Positions 26,867 through 36,593 of a stretch of 64,000 nucleotides of DNA are shown in pieces; the stretch's first letter is position 1, and each line of letters begins with the position of its first letter. This DNA comes from Arenibacter palladensis. Lineage in GTDB: Bacteria > Bacteroidota > Bacteroidia > Flavobacteriales > Flavobacteriaceae. The stretch is from NCBI RefSeq assembly GCF_900129275.1, contig NZ_FQUX01000003.1, forward strand, positions 310,001-374,000. Direction: 5' to 3'. The notes under the pieces are model-generated. The model was not told the DNA's origin, made no database searches, and worked only from the letters and a program-made list of their open reading frames with translations. Both the position numbers and the translations under genes were made by a program.

Positions 26867-27271
26867 ATGAAGCTCTTGCTTTTAACTTATATTTTAACCA
26901 TTTCATTATTGTCCTATTTATTGTTCCAAGATAAAGAATTGGAAGAGAGTATCAATAGAGGTGCGGAGATTTATTCGGACTTCTGTATAAACTGCCATAT
27001 GGCGAATGGGGAGGGCGTTGAGAAAACGTTCCCTCCATTGGCAAAGTCAGATTTTTTATTGAACAAAAGAGAAGAAAGCATAAGAGGTGTAAAATACGGC
27101 CAACAAGGCTATATATTGGTCAACGGGGTAGCCTATAACAACATTATGCCCCCAATGGGATTGGAAGATGAGGAAATTGCAGATGTAATGAACTATATCC
27201 TAAACTCCTGGGGGAATAAAAGCGACAGCATAGTAACCCCCGAAGAGGTTTCTATGAATGTCAACAAATAG
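26867..27271 (+). CDS. Small c-type cytochrome
   Basis: A 134-residue class I cytochrome c with an N-terminal hydrophobic anchor or signal (about 2-20). The haem site is CINCH (40-44), followed by GEGVEKTFPPLAKSDFLL and the axial-Met region NNIMPPMGL (Met94 or Met97). It is periplasmic, membrane-anchored or released. It lies just after the PQQ dehydrogenase and probably accepts its electrons. Its stop is separated from the convergent murQ gene by one base, so transcripts must overlap or end inside the coding regions. Confidence 0.92.
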   Translation: MKLLLLTYILTISLLSYLLFQDKELEESINRGAEIYSDFCINCHMANGEGVEKTFPPLAKSDFLLNKREESIRGVKYGQQGYILVNGVAYNNIMPPMGLEDEEIADVMNYILNSWGNKSDSIVTPEEVSMNVNK

Positions 27272-27272
27272 T

Positions 27273-28088
27273 CTAACCTTTGCTGGCGTCTATAGCATTC
27301 TTAACAGAACCGTATTTCTTTAATAATTTTTCGGCCTCGGCATAATCTATCTTCAATTCCTCTACCAAATATCGGGTTCCACGATCCACCAACTTTTCAT
27401 TGGTAAGCTGCATATTTACCATCTTATTCCCTTTTACCCTCCCAATTCTGATCATTAAGGCAGTGGAAATCATATTGAGCACCAACTTTTGCGATGTTCC
27501 ACTTTTCATACGTGTACTTCCCGTAAGAAATTCCGGCCCCACATTTACTGCGATGGGAATCTCCACAGCCTGGGTCAATGGAGAACCTGGATTATTGGTG
27601 ATACATGCGGTGAGCAATCCTCGGGCTGCCGCCTCCTTTACCCCACCAATAACATATGGCGTGGTACCTGACGCCGCTATCCCTACCACGGTATCGTTCT
27701 TTGTTATATCAAATGCCTCCAAATCCTTCCATGCCTGAACGGTATCATCCTCGGCATTTTCAACTGCCTTTCTAATTGCAACATCCCCTCCGGCGATAAG
27801 TCCTATAACATGATCATGGGACAACCCAAAAGTTGGAGGGATTTCCGAAGCATCCAAAATACCCAATCGGCCGCTGGTTCCTGCGCCTATATAAAATAGT
27901 CTACCCCCTCTGTCAAATCTTTCTTTAAGGGCATCTACCAATTTGGTCACCTCCGGTATCACCAATGCTACTGCATCAGCAATCAATTTATCCTCCTTAT
28001 TCATATTGGTAAGGATTGTCTCGGTATCCATCAACTCCAAGTCGTTATATTTGGATGGCAATTCGGTTATCTTTTTATAATCTTGCAT
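27273..28088 (-). CDS. murQ: N-acetylmuramic acid 6-phosphate etherase
   Basis: A 271-residue SIS-domain enzyme that cleaves the lactyl ether of MurNAc-6-phosphate to give GlcNAc-6-phosphate and D-lactate in the cytoplasm. Diagnostic stretches are IGAGTSGRLGILDASEIPP (67-85, with catalytic Glu82), NAEDD (Glu113), VGIAASGTTPYVIGG, and TRMKSGTSQKLVLNMISTA. It is a little shorter than the E. coli enzyme at the C-terminus. It lies downstream of the DeoR-type regulator on the same strand, 289 bp away, so it may have its own promoter. It is the step that commits MurNAc to amino-sugar metabolism and complements AnmK at 38.9 kb. Confidence 0.96.
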   Translation of the reverse strand: MQDYKKITELPSKYNDLELMDTETILTNMNKEDKLIADAVALVIPEVTKLVDALKERFDRGGRLFYIGAGTSGRLGILDASEIPPTFGLSHDHVIGLIAGGDVAIRKAVENAEDDTVQAWKDLEAFDITKNDTVVGIAASGTTPYVIGGVKEAAARGLLTACITNNPGSPLTQAVEIPIAVNVGPEFLTGSTRMKSGTSQKLVLNMISTALMIRIGRVKGNKMVNMQLTNEKLVDRGTRYLVEELKIDYAEAEKLLKKYGSVKNAIDASKG

Positions 28089-28377
28089 ATATTATGGTTG
28101 GTATTTGATTTTAATAGTTCTTTATATAAGTTTCAAAAATTGGAGTTCACTAAAAGGAATTGGTTAATTACATAAGTCTATATAGCGCGTCTTTACCTTT
28201 AATATTCTTGGAAATAATGTATAGATTAAACTTACCTCTTCTTCATAAATCAAAGAATACTTTTAAAATTAGGGCAAACTTAGGAAATTTTAGTTTTTTG
28301 CATTGTCCAAAACCATCAGTGGTTATTAAAAAGTATAGCCCATAAAAAAAATCTACTTCAATAATAAATAAATAGTG

Positions 28378-29127
28378 CTATAGTAATTTTACTTTGGCAT
28401 CCCTAAAATCCCTTAATTTATCGTCCTCTGGTTCCAGTTCGGTAATTAATACATCTATAGTGTCCAAATCACATATTTTAAATCGTTGTGTAGAATTTAA
28501 TTTCTCGGAAATTGACGGGGCCACAATTTTTTTAGAGGCATTTATCATAGCCTTTTTTATTTGAACAATATCCCAGTCGAAGTCGGTTACGCCATTTTTT
28601 ACATCGATGGAATTGATTCCCAAAAAACAGATATCAACCTTAATATCATTCAACATGTTTATTGCACAGCCTCCAATCGCAATTTGGGAATCCCTGGATA
28701 ATTTTCCTCCTACCAATATCACTTCCACATCCGATTTGGCCATCAATTGTACGGCAACTGGTAAACTGGGGGTAAAACAGGTAATTTTTAAATGGGGTGG
28801 AATCATTCTCGCAATTTCCATATTGGTCGTTCCACCACTTAGTAGTACCACCTGTCCACTCTTTAATAAGGTTATTGCCTTTTTGGCAATCCGTGACTTA
28901 TTCTCAAGAGCATATATCTCATGGTTTTCAACATGGTAATTATTAAATCCCAATGAGATGGCCCCGCCATGTACCTTCTTTAATTTTTTGGCAGCACTTA
29001 GCTCTTTGATATCACGGCGTATGGTATCTACCGAAACACTCAAAAGTTCGGCAATATCTGTAAACAAAACCCTATTATGAATCCTAACCTCGTTTAAGAT
29101 TACTTGTTGTCTCTCTGCTTTTAACAT
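28378..29127 (-). CDS. DeoR/GlpR-family transcriptional repressor
   Basis: A 249-residue sugar-phosphate-type regulator. The N-terminal helix-turn-helix (residues about 1-57) carries LFTDIAELLSVSVDTIRRDI and LKKVHGGA. The C-terminal sensor domain (about 75-235) has the DeoR-family segments VVLLSGGTTNMEIARMIP and DICFLGINSIDVKNGVTDFDWD. The family usually represses sugar genes and releases DNA on binding a phosphorylated sugar. It diverges from the susC gene across a promoter with phased TTGC motifs, so it is the obvious regulator of this locus. A ligand such as MurNAc-6-P or GlcNAc-6-P is inference. Confidence 0.93.
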   Translation of the reverse strand: MLKAERQQVILNEVRIHNRVLFTDIAELLSVSVDTIRRDIKELSAAKKLKKVHGGAISLGFNNYHVENHEIYALENKSRIAKKAITLLKSGQVVLLSGGTTNMEIARMIPPHLKITCFTPSLPVAVQLMAKSDVEVILVGGKLSRDSQIAIGGCAINMLNDIKVDICFLGINSIDVKNGVTDFDWDIVQIKKAMINASKKIVAPSISEKLNSTQRFKICDLDTIDVLITELEPEDDKLRDFRDAKVKLL

Positions 29128-29210
29128 AAAATTATCACATTAACAGAATGTAGTCAATATTAGCAAAATACTGCAAACAAACCTCATGTAGTTGATTATT
29201 TCAATAATTA

Positions 29211-29253
29211 TTGCAATATATTGCAAATAATTGCAAAAGTTGCTGTTTTTTGC
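29211..29253. promoter_or_regulatory. Helically phased TTGC operator array
   Basis: TTGC occurs at 29211, 29221, 29231, 29240 and 29250, with steps of 10, 10, 9 and 10 bases; the first three are full TTGCAA palindromes. All copies therefore face the same side of the helix. The array runs through the -33 element and spacer of the susC promoter, the classical position for a repressor. The divergent DeoR-type protein is the likely binder. Confidence 0.6.
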
Positions 29254-29262
29254 ATATTTTTG
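29231..29262 (+). promoter_or_regulatory. Bacteroidetes-type promoter of the susC operon
   Basis: TTG at 29231-29233, a 21-base spacer, and TATTTTTG (29255-29262), a full match to the -7 consensus TAnnTTTG. Transcription should start near 29268, giving an AT-rich leader of about 50 bases with no Shine-Dalgarno site. Confidence 0.65.
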
Positions 29263-29319
29263 AAAATATCAATTATACTATTTCTAATTTAATTTACTAA
29301 AAATTAACTCTAAAAGCCG

Positions 29320-32295
29320 ATGAAAAAATTTCAAACAATTAGAGGAAAGTTACCCAGCCATTTATTCCTTTGGCTACTCCTGGTAATGAGTACAAACGTA
29401 TTTGGGCAACAATCCCCAATTACAATCAGTGGAAACATTACTGAAAGCGGTTCAGGGATACCAATAGCCGGGGCTTCCGTATTTATTGCCAATACCTCTT
29501 TCGGTGCAGTTTCGGATTTCGATGGAAACTACAGTTTCAAGGCTACCCTTGAAAACGGGAACTATGTTCTCACCGCTAGCTATCTAGGATTTAGTACTCA
29601 AAAAATATCCTTCACTGCCTCGGGCGGAGATATCACACAGGGTATTGTTTTGGCAGAAGACCTTTTAAGCTTGGACGAGGTAGTAGTTACCGGAACGGGA
29701 ACCGGAGCCAACAAAAGGTCATTAGGAAATGCCATCTCTTCAGTAAAGTCTGAAGAATTGACCAATAATGGCGCTACCCAAGTAGACCAAGCTATTGCCG
29801 GAAAAGTTTCCGGTGCCTTGGTGCAACAAAACTCAGGTGATCCGGCGGGTGGTATCAGTATAAGGCTTAGAGGTCCTAGCACCATTGCAGGTAGTTCCGA
29901 CCCATTATATATTGTAGACGGAATCATTATTAGCAACTCCAGTAACGAGCTAATAGATCTGGGCGGTAACTCCCAAAACAGACTGGCCGACTTAAACCCA
30001 AACGATATTGAAAAAATAGAAATTATCAAGGGTGCGGCAGCAGCAGCTATCTATGGTTCAAGAGCCAGTAACGGGGTAGTCCAAATTTTTACCAAAAAAG
30101 GAAAGAGCGGTGAACCAAAGTTTACCTTTATGACGAATGCCAAGCTTAACGAGCTTAGAAAAAAAATCGACTATAATACGGTTCCCCTAGCCTGGGAAGT
30201 AGCCACAGACAGAAACAATTTGGCCACAGTTGCAGTAGAACGATATGATTTGCAAGATGTTATTTTCGATACTGGTTTCGGTTTGGAAAATTACTTTTCG
30301 GTAAACGGAGGCAATGAGAAAACCTCCTATTTTCTTTCTGCCTCACATTTGGATAATGAGGGAATAGTAAAGAATACCGACTTTAAACGCTACGGATTTA
30401 AGGCCAACATTACCCAGAAGGCATTTGATTGGCTGGACATCACTGGTGGCTTTAACTATGTAAGAAGTATTAGCAACGATGTTCCCAACGGAGGAATCAA
30501 TTCTGCCTATGGATCCATTACAGGTTTCTTATTCAGTGACAACTCCATAGATCCAACCCCTGATGCATCAGGAGTTTATCCGATAACCTCTCCTGTAGTG
30601 GCCAGAACAAACCCATTGGAAGCGGTAGACCGATTTGATTTCGGACAAAAAACCAATCGCTTTATCACTAGTATAGCCTTGGACAGTAAATTTAACGAAC
30701 ACCTTTCCGCAAAATACACCTTGGGGATGGATTATTACAACCAGTCCGCATTTGCCTATATTCCTATCAACAACACCTCAACATTACCCGATGGGTTTGC
30801 CAGAAGATCGGATTTAAACAGTTTTCAATACAACAGCGATCTTAATGTAACCTATAGGACCGATATATCCGAAAATGTGAACTCCACTACAACGGCAGGA
30901 GGTTCATGGCAATATGAAGAGAGGGACAGAGTAGGCATCAGTGCAACCGGACTTCCACCTGTAGTGGAAACGGCAACAGGAGGTAGTTTGTTGGAGCAAG
31001 GCGAGACAAGATCCCAAATATCTTATTGGGGAGCATTTCTACAACAGTCTTTTTCCTTTATGGACAAACTATATATAAACGGAGCGGTAAGAATGGACGG
31101 AGCCTCAACCTTTGGCAAGGATGAACGCAATCAACTTTATTTTAAGGCCAGTGCTTCCTATGTCCTATCCGATGAAGATTTCTGGAAAGATGCCTTCTCA
31201 GACACTTTTAACTCCTTTAAATTAAGGACCTCATGGGGTCAGGCCGGTAACCTAACAGCATTGGGTGCCTTTGATAGGTTTTCTGTATATACTCCATCCG
31301 CTATTGGTGGAGCGGTAAGCCTTATACCCTCTACGGCTCAAGGAAACGAAAACCTTAAACCAGAAAGACAGGATGAAATTGAATTAGGTTTTGATGCCGG
31401 TTTTCTTAACAACAGGCTAGGCTTGGAATTCTCATACTACCATCAAAAGGTAACAGATCTATTGCTACCAAGGGTATTGGCCCCATCAACCGGTTTTAGT
31501 TCTAGATTCGAAAACGTAGGAAACCTAGAGAATAAAGGTGTAGAAATACTACTTAGGGCTGCGCCCATAAAAAATGAAAACTTTTCATGGGACGTAACTG
31601 CCTCCTTCTCCAAAAACAAAAATGAGGTTACCAACGTAGCCGGTGGTGGCCGACTAACACTTGATGGAAGCTTCTCTACCAACTATGTAATTGAAGGTGA
31701 ACCTTTAGGCGTTTTTTACAGACAATTTTATGCTAGAAACGAAGATGGCAGCATCGCCCTGGACGCCGATGGCTATCCATACAGAGGAACTACAGAGGAT
31801 GGTGAATCATCCAAAGTATTGGGCGACCCAAATCCAGATTGGTTTGGATCCCTGATCAACGAAGTATCTTATAAGAATTTTTCTTTAAGAGTACAGTTGG
31901 ACGCGGTTCAAGGTTATGAAGTATTCAACTGGAACCGCAGGTTGCTGGACAATGTATTGTTTGGCGGTGGATATAATGTAGGTCAAGAATTGTTGGGGAA
32001 CCTTCCTAAAGGTTATGGAGGAGCACAGGCCAATATCTTTGAAGAGTTTGTAGAGGATGGATCTTTTGTTAAGTTAAGGGAGGTAAGCCTAAGCTACAAT
32101 TTTGCGCCTAAATGGGATTTCATAGACAACGTAGCATTGAGTTTGGTAGGTAGAAACCTGGTTTCATGGGACAATTATTCCGGATGGGACCCAGAAGTAA
32201 GTGCCGCAGGTCAAAGTAACGGGGTAAGAGGATTTGATTTTGCTACAGTTCCAATCCCAAAAACCTATCAATTTGGAATAAATGTTAGTTTCTAA
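29320..32295 (+). CDS. SusC/RagA-type TonB-linked outer-membrane transporter
   Basis: A 991-residue SusC-type protein. It has a signal peptide (about 1-30), a CarboxypepD_reg-like domain (about 36-115, with SGNITESGSGIPIAGASVFI), a plug (about 120-245) with the SusC marks DPLYIVDGIIISNSS and IEIIKGAAAAAIYGSRASNGVV, and a long barrel ending PKTYQFGINVSF. With the SusD lipoprotein 16 bp downstream it should form the pedal-bin pair that imports glycan fragments. The genes that follow act on muropeptides and anhydroMurNAc, so peptidoglycan glycan pieces are the likely cargo; this is inference. A promoter with phased operator motifs lies directly upstream. Confidence 0.96.
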   Translation: MKKFQTIRGKLPSHLFLWLLLVMSTNVFGQQSPITISGNITESGSGIPIAGASVFIANTSFGAVSDFDGNYSFKATLENGNYVLTASYLGFSTQKISFTASGGDITQGIVLAEDLLSLDEVVVTGTGTGANKRSLGNAISSVKSEELTNNGATQVDQAIAGKVSGALVQQNSGDPAGGISIRLRGPSTIAGSSDPLYIVDGIIISNSSNELIDLGGNSQNRLADLNPNDIEKIEIIKGAAAAAIYGSRASNGVVQIFTKKGKSGEPKFTFMTNAKLNELRKKIDYNTVPLAWEVATDRNNLATVAVERYDLQDVIFDTGFGLENYFSVNGGNEKTSYFLSASHLDNEGIVKNTDFKRYGFKANITQKAFDWLDITGGFNYVRSISNDVPNGGINSAYGSITGFLFSDNSIDPTPDASGVYPITSPVVARTNPLEAVDRFDFGQKTNRFITSIALDSKFNEHLSAKYTLGMDYYNQSAFAYIPINNTSTLPDGFARRSDLNSFQYNSDLNVTYRTDISENVNSTTTAGGSWQYEERDRVGISATGLPPVVETATGGSLLEQGETRSQISYWGAFLQQSFSFMDKLYINGAVRMDGASTFGKDERNQLYFKASASYVLSDEDFWKDAFSDTFNSFKLRTSWGQAGNLTALGAFDRFSVYTPSAIGGAVSLIPSTAQGNENLKPERQDEIELGFDAGFLNNRLGLEFSYYHQKVTDLLLPRVLAPSTGFSSRFENVGNLENKGVEILLRAAPIKNENFSWDVTASFSKNKNEVTNVAGGGRLTLDGSFSTNYVIEGEPLGVFYRQFYARNEDGSIALDADGYPYRGTTEDGESSKVLGDPNPDWFGSLINEVSYKNFSLRVQLDAVQGYEVFNWNRRLLDNVLFGGGYNVGQELLGNLPKGYGGAQANIFEEFVEDGSFVKLREVSLSYNFAPKWDFIDNVALSLVGRNLVSWDNYSGWDPEVSAAGQSNGVRGFDFATVPIPKTYQFGINVSF

Positions 32296-32311
32296 ACTTA
32301 AAAAAACAACG

Positions 32312-33655
32312 ATGAAAAAATATCTAAATTTTAATATAAAGGCTATTGCACTATTGATGACCGTTTTGGCGGTATCATCTTGCGAAACCGATTTCGACAA
32401 TCCTAATGCCGCTACGGACGCCCAAGTTTTTTCTTCTAGGGAAGGCATATTGGCAGCAACCATAGGAATGCAACAATTGTATTCCACCACAGGTTTGAGA
32501 TGGATCGTAGAAACACCAGCGGTCACCACTAGGGAGGCAGGTATTACCACTACGTTCCAAAATATGATCGATCTTGAGGACGGTGGGGACATTCCAAATT
32601 CTACCTCCAATATAGTCGGACTCTGGTCCACTATGCTCAGGGTAATGTCCATTTCAGAAGATATTGCAAAAAATGCACCTGATCTGAACATTAATGATGG
32701 CACCAAAAGTGGTTTAATTGCATATGCCAATTTATTTAAGGCAATGGCAATAGGCAGTATGGCTCAAAACTACGAACAAGTAATTGTAGAAATCAGTCAA
32801 GATGGGGATGCAGCATTCGTAACCAGGACAGAGGCCTACAACACCGCAGTTGCCCTACTCAATGAGGCTCAAAACTTAATTTCGGCCAACCCAATATCAG
32901 ACGAATTCAGTTCAGAGATTCTAAGGGGAAATATAGATTTGGAAAACACCCTACAAGCCATGTCGGCCAGATACAACTTATTTGCAGGGAATTATGACGC
33001 CGCCATCACTGCTGCAGGTTCAGTAGACCAATCTTCCGGCTCGGTATTTACCTATGATTCACAGAATCTTAATCCAGTTTGGAGCAGGGTATTTCAAAAC
33101 GGCCTTCCCAATTTCAAACCTAGGGATAATTTTGGTTTGCCAGCCTCATTTTCAATAGACCCAGCGGATGGTCGTATTGATTTCCATTTGGTTCCTTTGG
33201 ATGAATTGAACCTTAATCAACTGCCCATAGAGGACCTTGCAGGATTCTTTGATGAGGAAAGTGGTACGGAATCCATTCCTGTTTATCTACCAGACGAAAT
33301 GAACCTGATTATTGCCGAGGCCAATCTTAGAAAAACTTCAGCAGATATTACAGCTGCCGTTACCGCCATAAACGATGTTAGGACGGATAATGACGATGTT
33401 TTTGGTGTAAATGCCAATATTACGGCTTATTCCGGTGACACCTCCGTTGACGCATTATTGGACGAAGTATACCTTAACCGCAGGCTGGAACTGTTTTTGA
33501 CGGGAACCAGTCTGGAGGACAGCAGAAGGTTTGAAAGACCCGAACCCAGCACTAGTGCCAAAGTCTTTACCGATGAAAGGAACAGGAACTTCTATCCTTA
33601 CCCCAACACGGAAAGGGACAACAACAGCAATACCCCTGCCGACCCATCAATTTAA
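32312..33655 (+). CDS. SusD/RagB-type glycan-binding lipoprotein
   Basis: A 447-residue surface lipoprotein. Start at 32312 (MKKYLNF) is chosen over an ATG at 32282 inside the end of susC because it gives a compact lipoprotein signal (TVLAVSSC, Cys24). Helical TPR-like organisation and the SusD C-terminal marks are present: PDEMNLIIAEANLR, then DEVYLNRRLELFLTG and DSRRF, ending FYPYPNTERDNN. It is somewhat shorter than many SusD proteins (500-600). It should lid the SusC transporter and bind the glycan. A strong terminator follows. Confidence 0.93.
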   Translation: MKKYLNFNIKAIALLMTVLAVSSCETDFDNPNAATDAQVFSSREGILAATIGMQQLYSTTGLRWIVETPAVTTREAGITTTFQNMIDLEDGGDIPNSTSNIVGLWSTMLRVMSISEDIAKNAPDLNINDGTKSGLIAYANLFKAMAIGSMAQNYEQVIVEISQDGDAAFVTRTEAYNTAVALLNEAQNLISANPISDEFSSEILRGNIDLENTLQAMSARYNLFAGNYDAAITAAGSVDQSSGSVFTYDSQNLNPVWSRVFQNGLPNFKPRDNFGLPASFSIDPADGRIDFHLVPLDELNLNQLPIEDLAGFFDEESGTESIPVYLPDEMNLIIAEANLRKTSADITAAVTAINDVRTDNDDVFGVNANITAYSGDTSVDALLDEVYLNRRLELFLTGTSLEDSRRFERPEPSTSAKVFTDERNRNFYPYPNTERDNNSNTPADPSI

Positions 33656-33676
33656 AGGAAATATTGTTATAGTTTA

Positions 33677-33715
33677 CAAAAGGCCTACATTTATGTTTAA
33701 ATGCTAGGCCTTTTG
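33677..33715. terminator. Terminator after susD
   Basis: Outer stem CAAAAGGCCTA (33677-33687) with TAGGCCTTTTG (33705-33715) and inner stem CATTTA/TAAATG (33688-33693, 33698-33703) around a 4-base loop. It separates susCD from the glycosidase gene 19 bp on, so downstream genes are read through or have their own promoter. Confidence 0.82.
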
Positions 33716-33734
33716 TTTAAATACTCGATTGCAT

Positions 33735-35246
33735 ATGCTTAAAAGAATTGCCTTTTTACTCATTTTAACACTTACCTCCTGCACGGTATTTAAACCTTCC
33801 ATACCAACGCCCAAACATGAATTTAGAGGGGTATGGATAGCCACTGTGGTCAATATCGACTGGCCAAAAAGCGGCCTCGATGATATCGAAAAACAAAAAC
33901 AGGACTATCTGAAAATCCTTGATTTTTATAATGACTTAAATTTTAATGCCGTAATTGTGCAAATTAGGGCTGCTGGGGATGCCTTCTATCCATCCCAATA
34001 CGCACCCTGGTCAAGGTTTTTGACCGGCAACGAGGGCGTTGCCCCAGAACCTTATTACGACCCATTACAATGGATGATACAAGAAGCACATGCCAGAGGA
34101 ATGGAATTTCACGCTTGGCTTAACCCCTACCGGGCCACATTTGATGAAAAATTGGAAATCTTAAGTAAGAACCATGATTACAACCTACATCCAGGTTGGA
34201 TACTGAAATATGGAAAAAAATACTATTACAATCCCGGATTACCAGAAGTGCAACAGCATTTAACAAATATCATGGGTGAAGTAGTGGCCAATTACGATGT
34301 AGATGCCGTTCACTTTGACGACTATTTTTACCCTTATAAAATAACGGGTGAAACGTTTGAAGATACAGAAGCCTTTACCAAATACGCCCAACCACAACAA
34401 TCCCTTGAAGATTGGCGAAGAAGCAATATAGATAGTTTGGTGCACAAGGTGCACAACACTATAAAGAGCACAAAACCCTGGGTTCAGTTCGGTATAAGCC
34501 CATTCGGAGTTTGGAAAAACAAGAGTACCGACCCCTTAGGTTCGGATACCAAAGCCGGGCAGACCACCTATGAGGATCTGTATGCCGATCCCTTATTATG
34601 GATGAAAATGGGGTGGATAGACTATTTGGTGCCCCAAGTATATTGGAGCATGGATCTACCCGTAGCATCCCATAAAAAAATAGTGGACTGGTGGTCCAAA
34701 AACAGTGACAACACCAACCTATATATTGGCAACGGACCGTATAAAATAAGAAACAATAGTGACAAAGCATGGGATAAGAAAATAGAGCTTCCGAATCAAT
34801 TAAGGTTCGCAAGGGAAAACAACAATGTAATTGGCAATGTATTTTTTAGTGCCAAATCCCTGATGTCCGATAAGGAAGATGTGCTTAAAATATTGAAGAA
34901 AAAATACTACCATAATATTGCATTGCCACCCACTTCACCTTTGTCAAAAAATGAATTTCATAATGAAATTATTGAAACACAATTTGAAGAAAAAAACGGA
35001 CTTTTACATTTCAGCATTCCATCCGAGGAAAGACAAAATTTAAGATATGCCTTGGTGTATGTAGTAAAAAAAGAATCAAAATTAAACTTGGAAAACACGG
35101 ATAAATTAGTGGCAAAAATACCGCTATCGAACTCCGGTAATTTTAGTTTTGACAGTTCAAAAATCAAAGGAAGAAAACTTTTGGCATTGACGTTTATAAA
35201 TAATTTTGGACAGGAAAGTCAACCAAAAATAATCAGTATAAATTAA
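33735..35246 (+). CDS. GHL10-family glycoside hydrolase lipoprotein (DigH/YddW-like)
   Basis: A 503-residue lipoprotein (LTLTSC, Cys16). The TIM-barrel domain of the glycosyl-hydrolase-like 10 family (former DUF187) spans about residues 28-330: EFRGVWIATVVNIDWP, FNAVIVQIRAAGDAFYPS, FHAWLNPYRA, and the conserved acidic motif VDAVHFDDYFYP (189-200). A smaller C-terminal domain follows. E. coli DigH of this family cleaves denuded peptidoglycan glycan strands. Here it sits between SusCD and an AmpG-like permease, so cutting imported or periplasmic glycan strands fits well. Start at ATG 33735 rather than TTG 33729. Confidence 0.9.
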   Translation: MLKRIAFLLILTLTSCTVFKPSIPTPKHEFRGVWIATVVNIDWPKSGLDDIEKQKQDYLKILDFYNDLNFNAVIVQIRAAGDAFYPSQYAPWSRFLTGNEGVAPEPYYDPLQWMIQEAHARGMEFHAWLNPYRATFDEKLEILSKNHDYNLHPGWILKYGKKYYYNPGLPEVQQHLTNIMGEVVANYDVDAVHFDDYFYPYKITGETFEDTEAFTKYAQPQQSLEDWRRSNIDSLVHKVHNTIKSTKPWVQFGISPFGVWKNKSTDPLGSDTKAGQTTYEDLYADPLLWMKMGWIDYLVPQVYWSMDLPVASHKKIVDWWSKNSDNTNLYIGNGPYKIRNNSDKAWDKKIELPNQLRFARENNNVIGNVFFSAKSLMSDKEDVLKILKKKYYHNIALPPTSPLSKNEFHNEIIETQFEEKNGLLHFSIPSEERQNLRYALVYVVKKESKLNLENTDKLVAKIPLSNSGNFSFDSSKIKGRKLLALTFINNFGQESQPKIISIN

Positions 35247-35318
35247 TGTCAAGGAAGATTTAACATCTTCAAAAATGACAAATTAAAAATAAATTATAGA
35301 TAACAAAAAGCAGATAAA

Positions 35319-36593
35319 ATGATTCAAAAAGACAAGTGGGCATGGGCATGGGTTCCTGTTTTATACTTTACACAAGGCATTCCATACATACTTGTAGTAA
35401 CGGTTTCAGTAATAATGTATAAAAAACTGGGTATCAGTAATTCAGATATTGGTTTATACACGAGCTGGTTGTACCTTCCATGGGTCTTAAAACCATTATG
35501 GAGTCCGTTTGTAGACCTCAATGGCACTAAACGAAAATGGTTTTTGAGCATGCAGCTAATAATTTCACTTGCCATCTTGGGAGTGGGTTTAACCGTGCCG
35601 ACATCCATATTTTTCACCACTTCTTTGGCTTGTTTTTGGATGGCAGCTTTTGCTTCTGCAACCAACGATATTGCATCGGACGGATATTACATGTTGGGCC
35701 TGACGGAAAAAAAACAGGCCTTCTTTGTAGGCATGAGAAGTACCTTCTATCGACTGGCTATGATTACCGGTCAAGGACTAATTGTTATCCTCGCTGGATT
35801 CCTGGAAAACTATTATGGAGACAACACAAAGGCATGGTCCGTCACTATGATCGCCGCTGCCATTTTAATGTTGGCCTTGACCATCGCTAACTTTTTTGTG
35901 ACCCCAAAATATGAAACCTCCGAAGCCATTGTTCAAGTAAAACCTGAAGGGTTTATGGACGTATTTATTTCCTTTTTTAAGAAGCCCAATATTGGAATTG
36001 CCCTGGCCTTTATTTTAAGTTACCGCCTCGGGGAATCCCAGTTGGTAAAAATGGCCGCTCCCTTTTTGTTGGACAAAACCTCAGCGGGCGGATTGGAATA
36101 TTCCACCGAGGCGGTAGGAACCATTTACGGAACGGTGGGGGTAATTATGTTATCCTTGGGAGGAATACTTGGTGGCATCCTTATTTCCAAGGATGGATTA
36201 AAAAAATGGATGCTACCCATGGTCTTGGCCCTAAATGTACCCAACGCCATGTACGCTTTTTTGGCCTTGACCAAAACCACTAGTATAGTTGCTGTTGTGG
36301 CAACTGTGGTTTTGGAACAGTTTGGCTATGGCTTTGGTTTTGCTGCCTTTCTGATCTTCTTGATCTATATTGCCGAGGGAATCTCAAAAACCTCGCACTA
36401 TGCCATCGCCACCGGATTTATGGCCTTGGGTATGATGCTGCCGGGAATGGCAAGTGGCTATATCCAGGAATGGCTAGGGTATGGCGGGTTTTTCGTTTGG
36501 GTCGTCATTGCCGCCCTTCCCGCCCTCTTTCTTTTAAAATATATTAAGTATCCCGCCGATTACGGTAAAAAAACAAATACCGAAGATGTTTAA
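35319..36593 (+). CDS. AmpG-like muropeptide permease (MFS)
   Basis: A 424-residue major-facilitator protein with about twelve hydrophobic helices. The first helices match AmpG: WVPVLYFTQGIPYILV, ISNSDIGLYTSWLYLPWVLKPLWSPFVD, and ATNDIASDGYYMLGL. AmpG proteins carry GlcNAc-anhydroMurNAc (with or without peptide) into the cytoplasm by proton symport. The next gene, a NagZ-like glycosidase, overlaps its end by 8 bases, and AnmK follows two genes later. Together they make an AmpG-NagZ-AnmK recycling route. Confidence 0.92.
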   Translation: MIQKDKWAWAWVPVLYFTQGIPYILVVTVSVIMYKKLGISNSDIGLYTSWLYLPWVLKPLWSPFVDLNGTKRKWFLSMQLIISLAILGVGLTVPTSIFFTTSLACFWMAAFASATNDIASDGYYMLGLTEKKQAFFVGMRSTFYRLAMITGQGLIVILAGFLENYYGDNTKAWSVTMIAAAILMLALTIANFFVTPKYETSEAIVQVKPEGFMDVFISFFKKPNIGIALAFILSYRLGESQLVKMAAPFLLDKTSAGGLEYSTEAVGTIYGTVGVIMLSLGGILGGILISKDGLKKWMLPMVLALNVPNAMYAFLALTKTTSIVAVVATVVLEQFGYGFGFAAFLIFLIYIAEGISKTSHYAIATGFMALGMMLPGMASGYIQEWLGYGGFFVWVVIAALPALFLLKYIKYPADYGKKTNTEDV

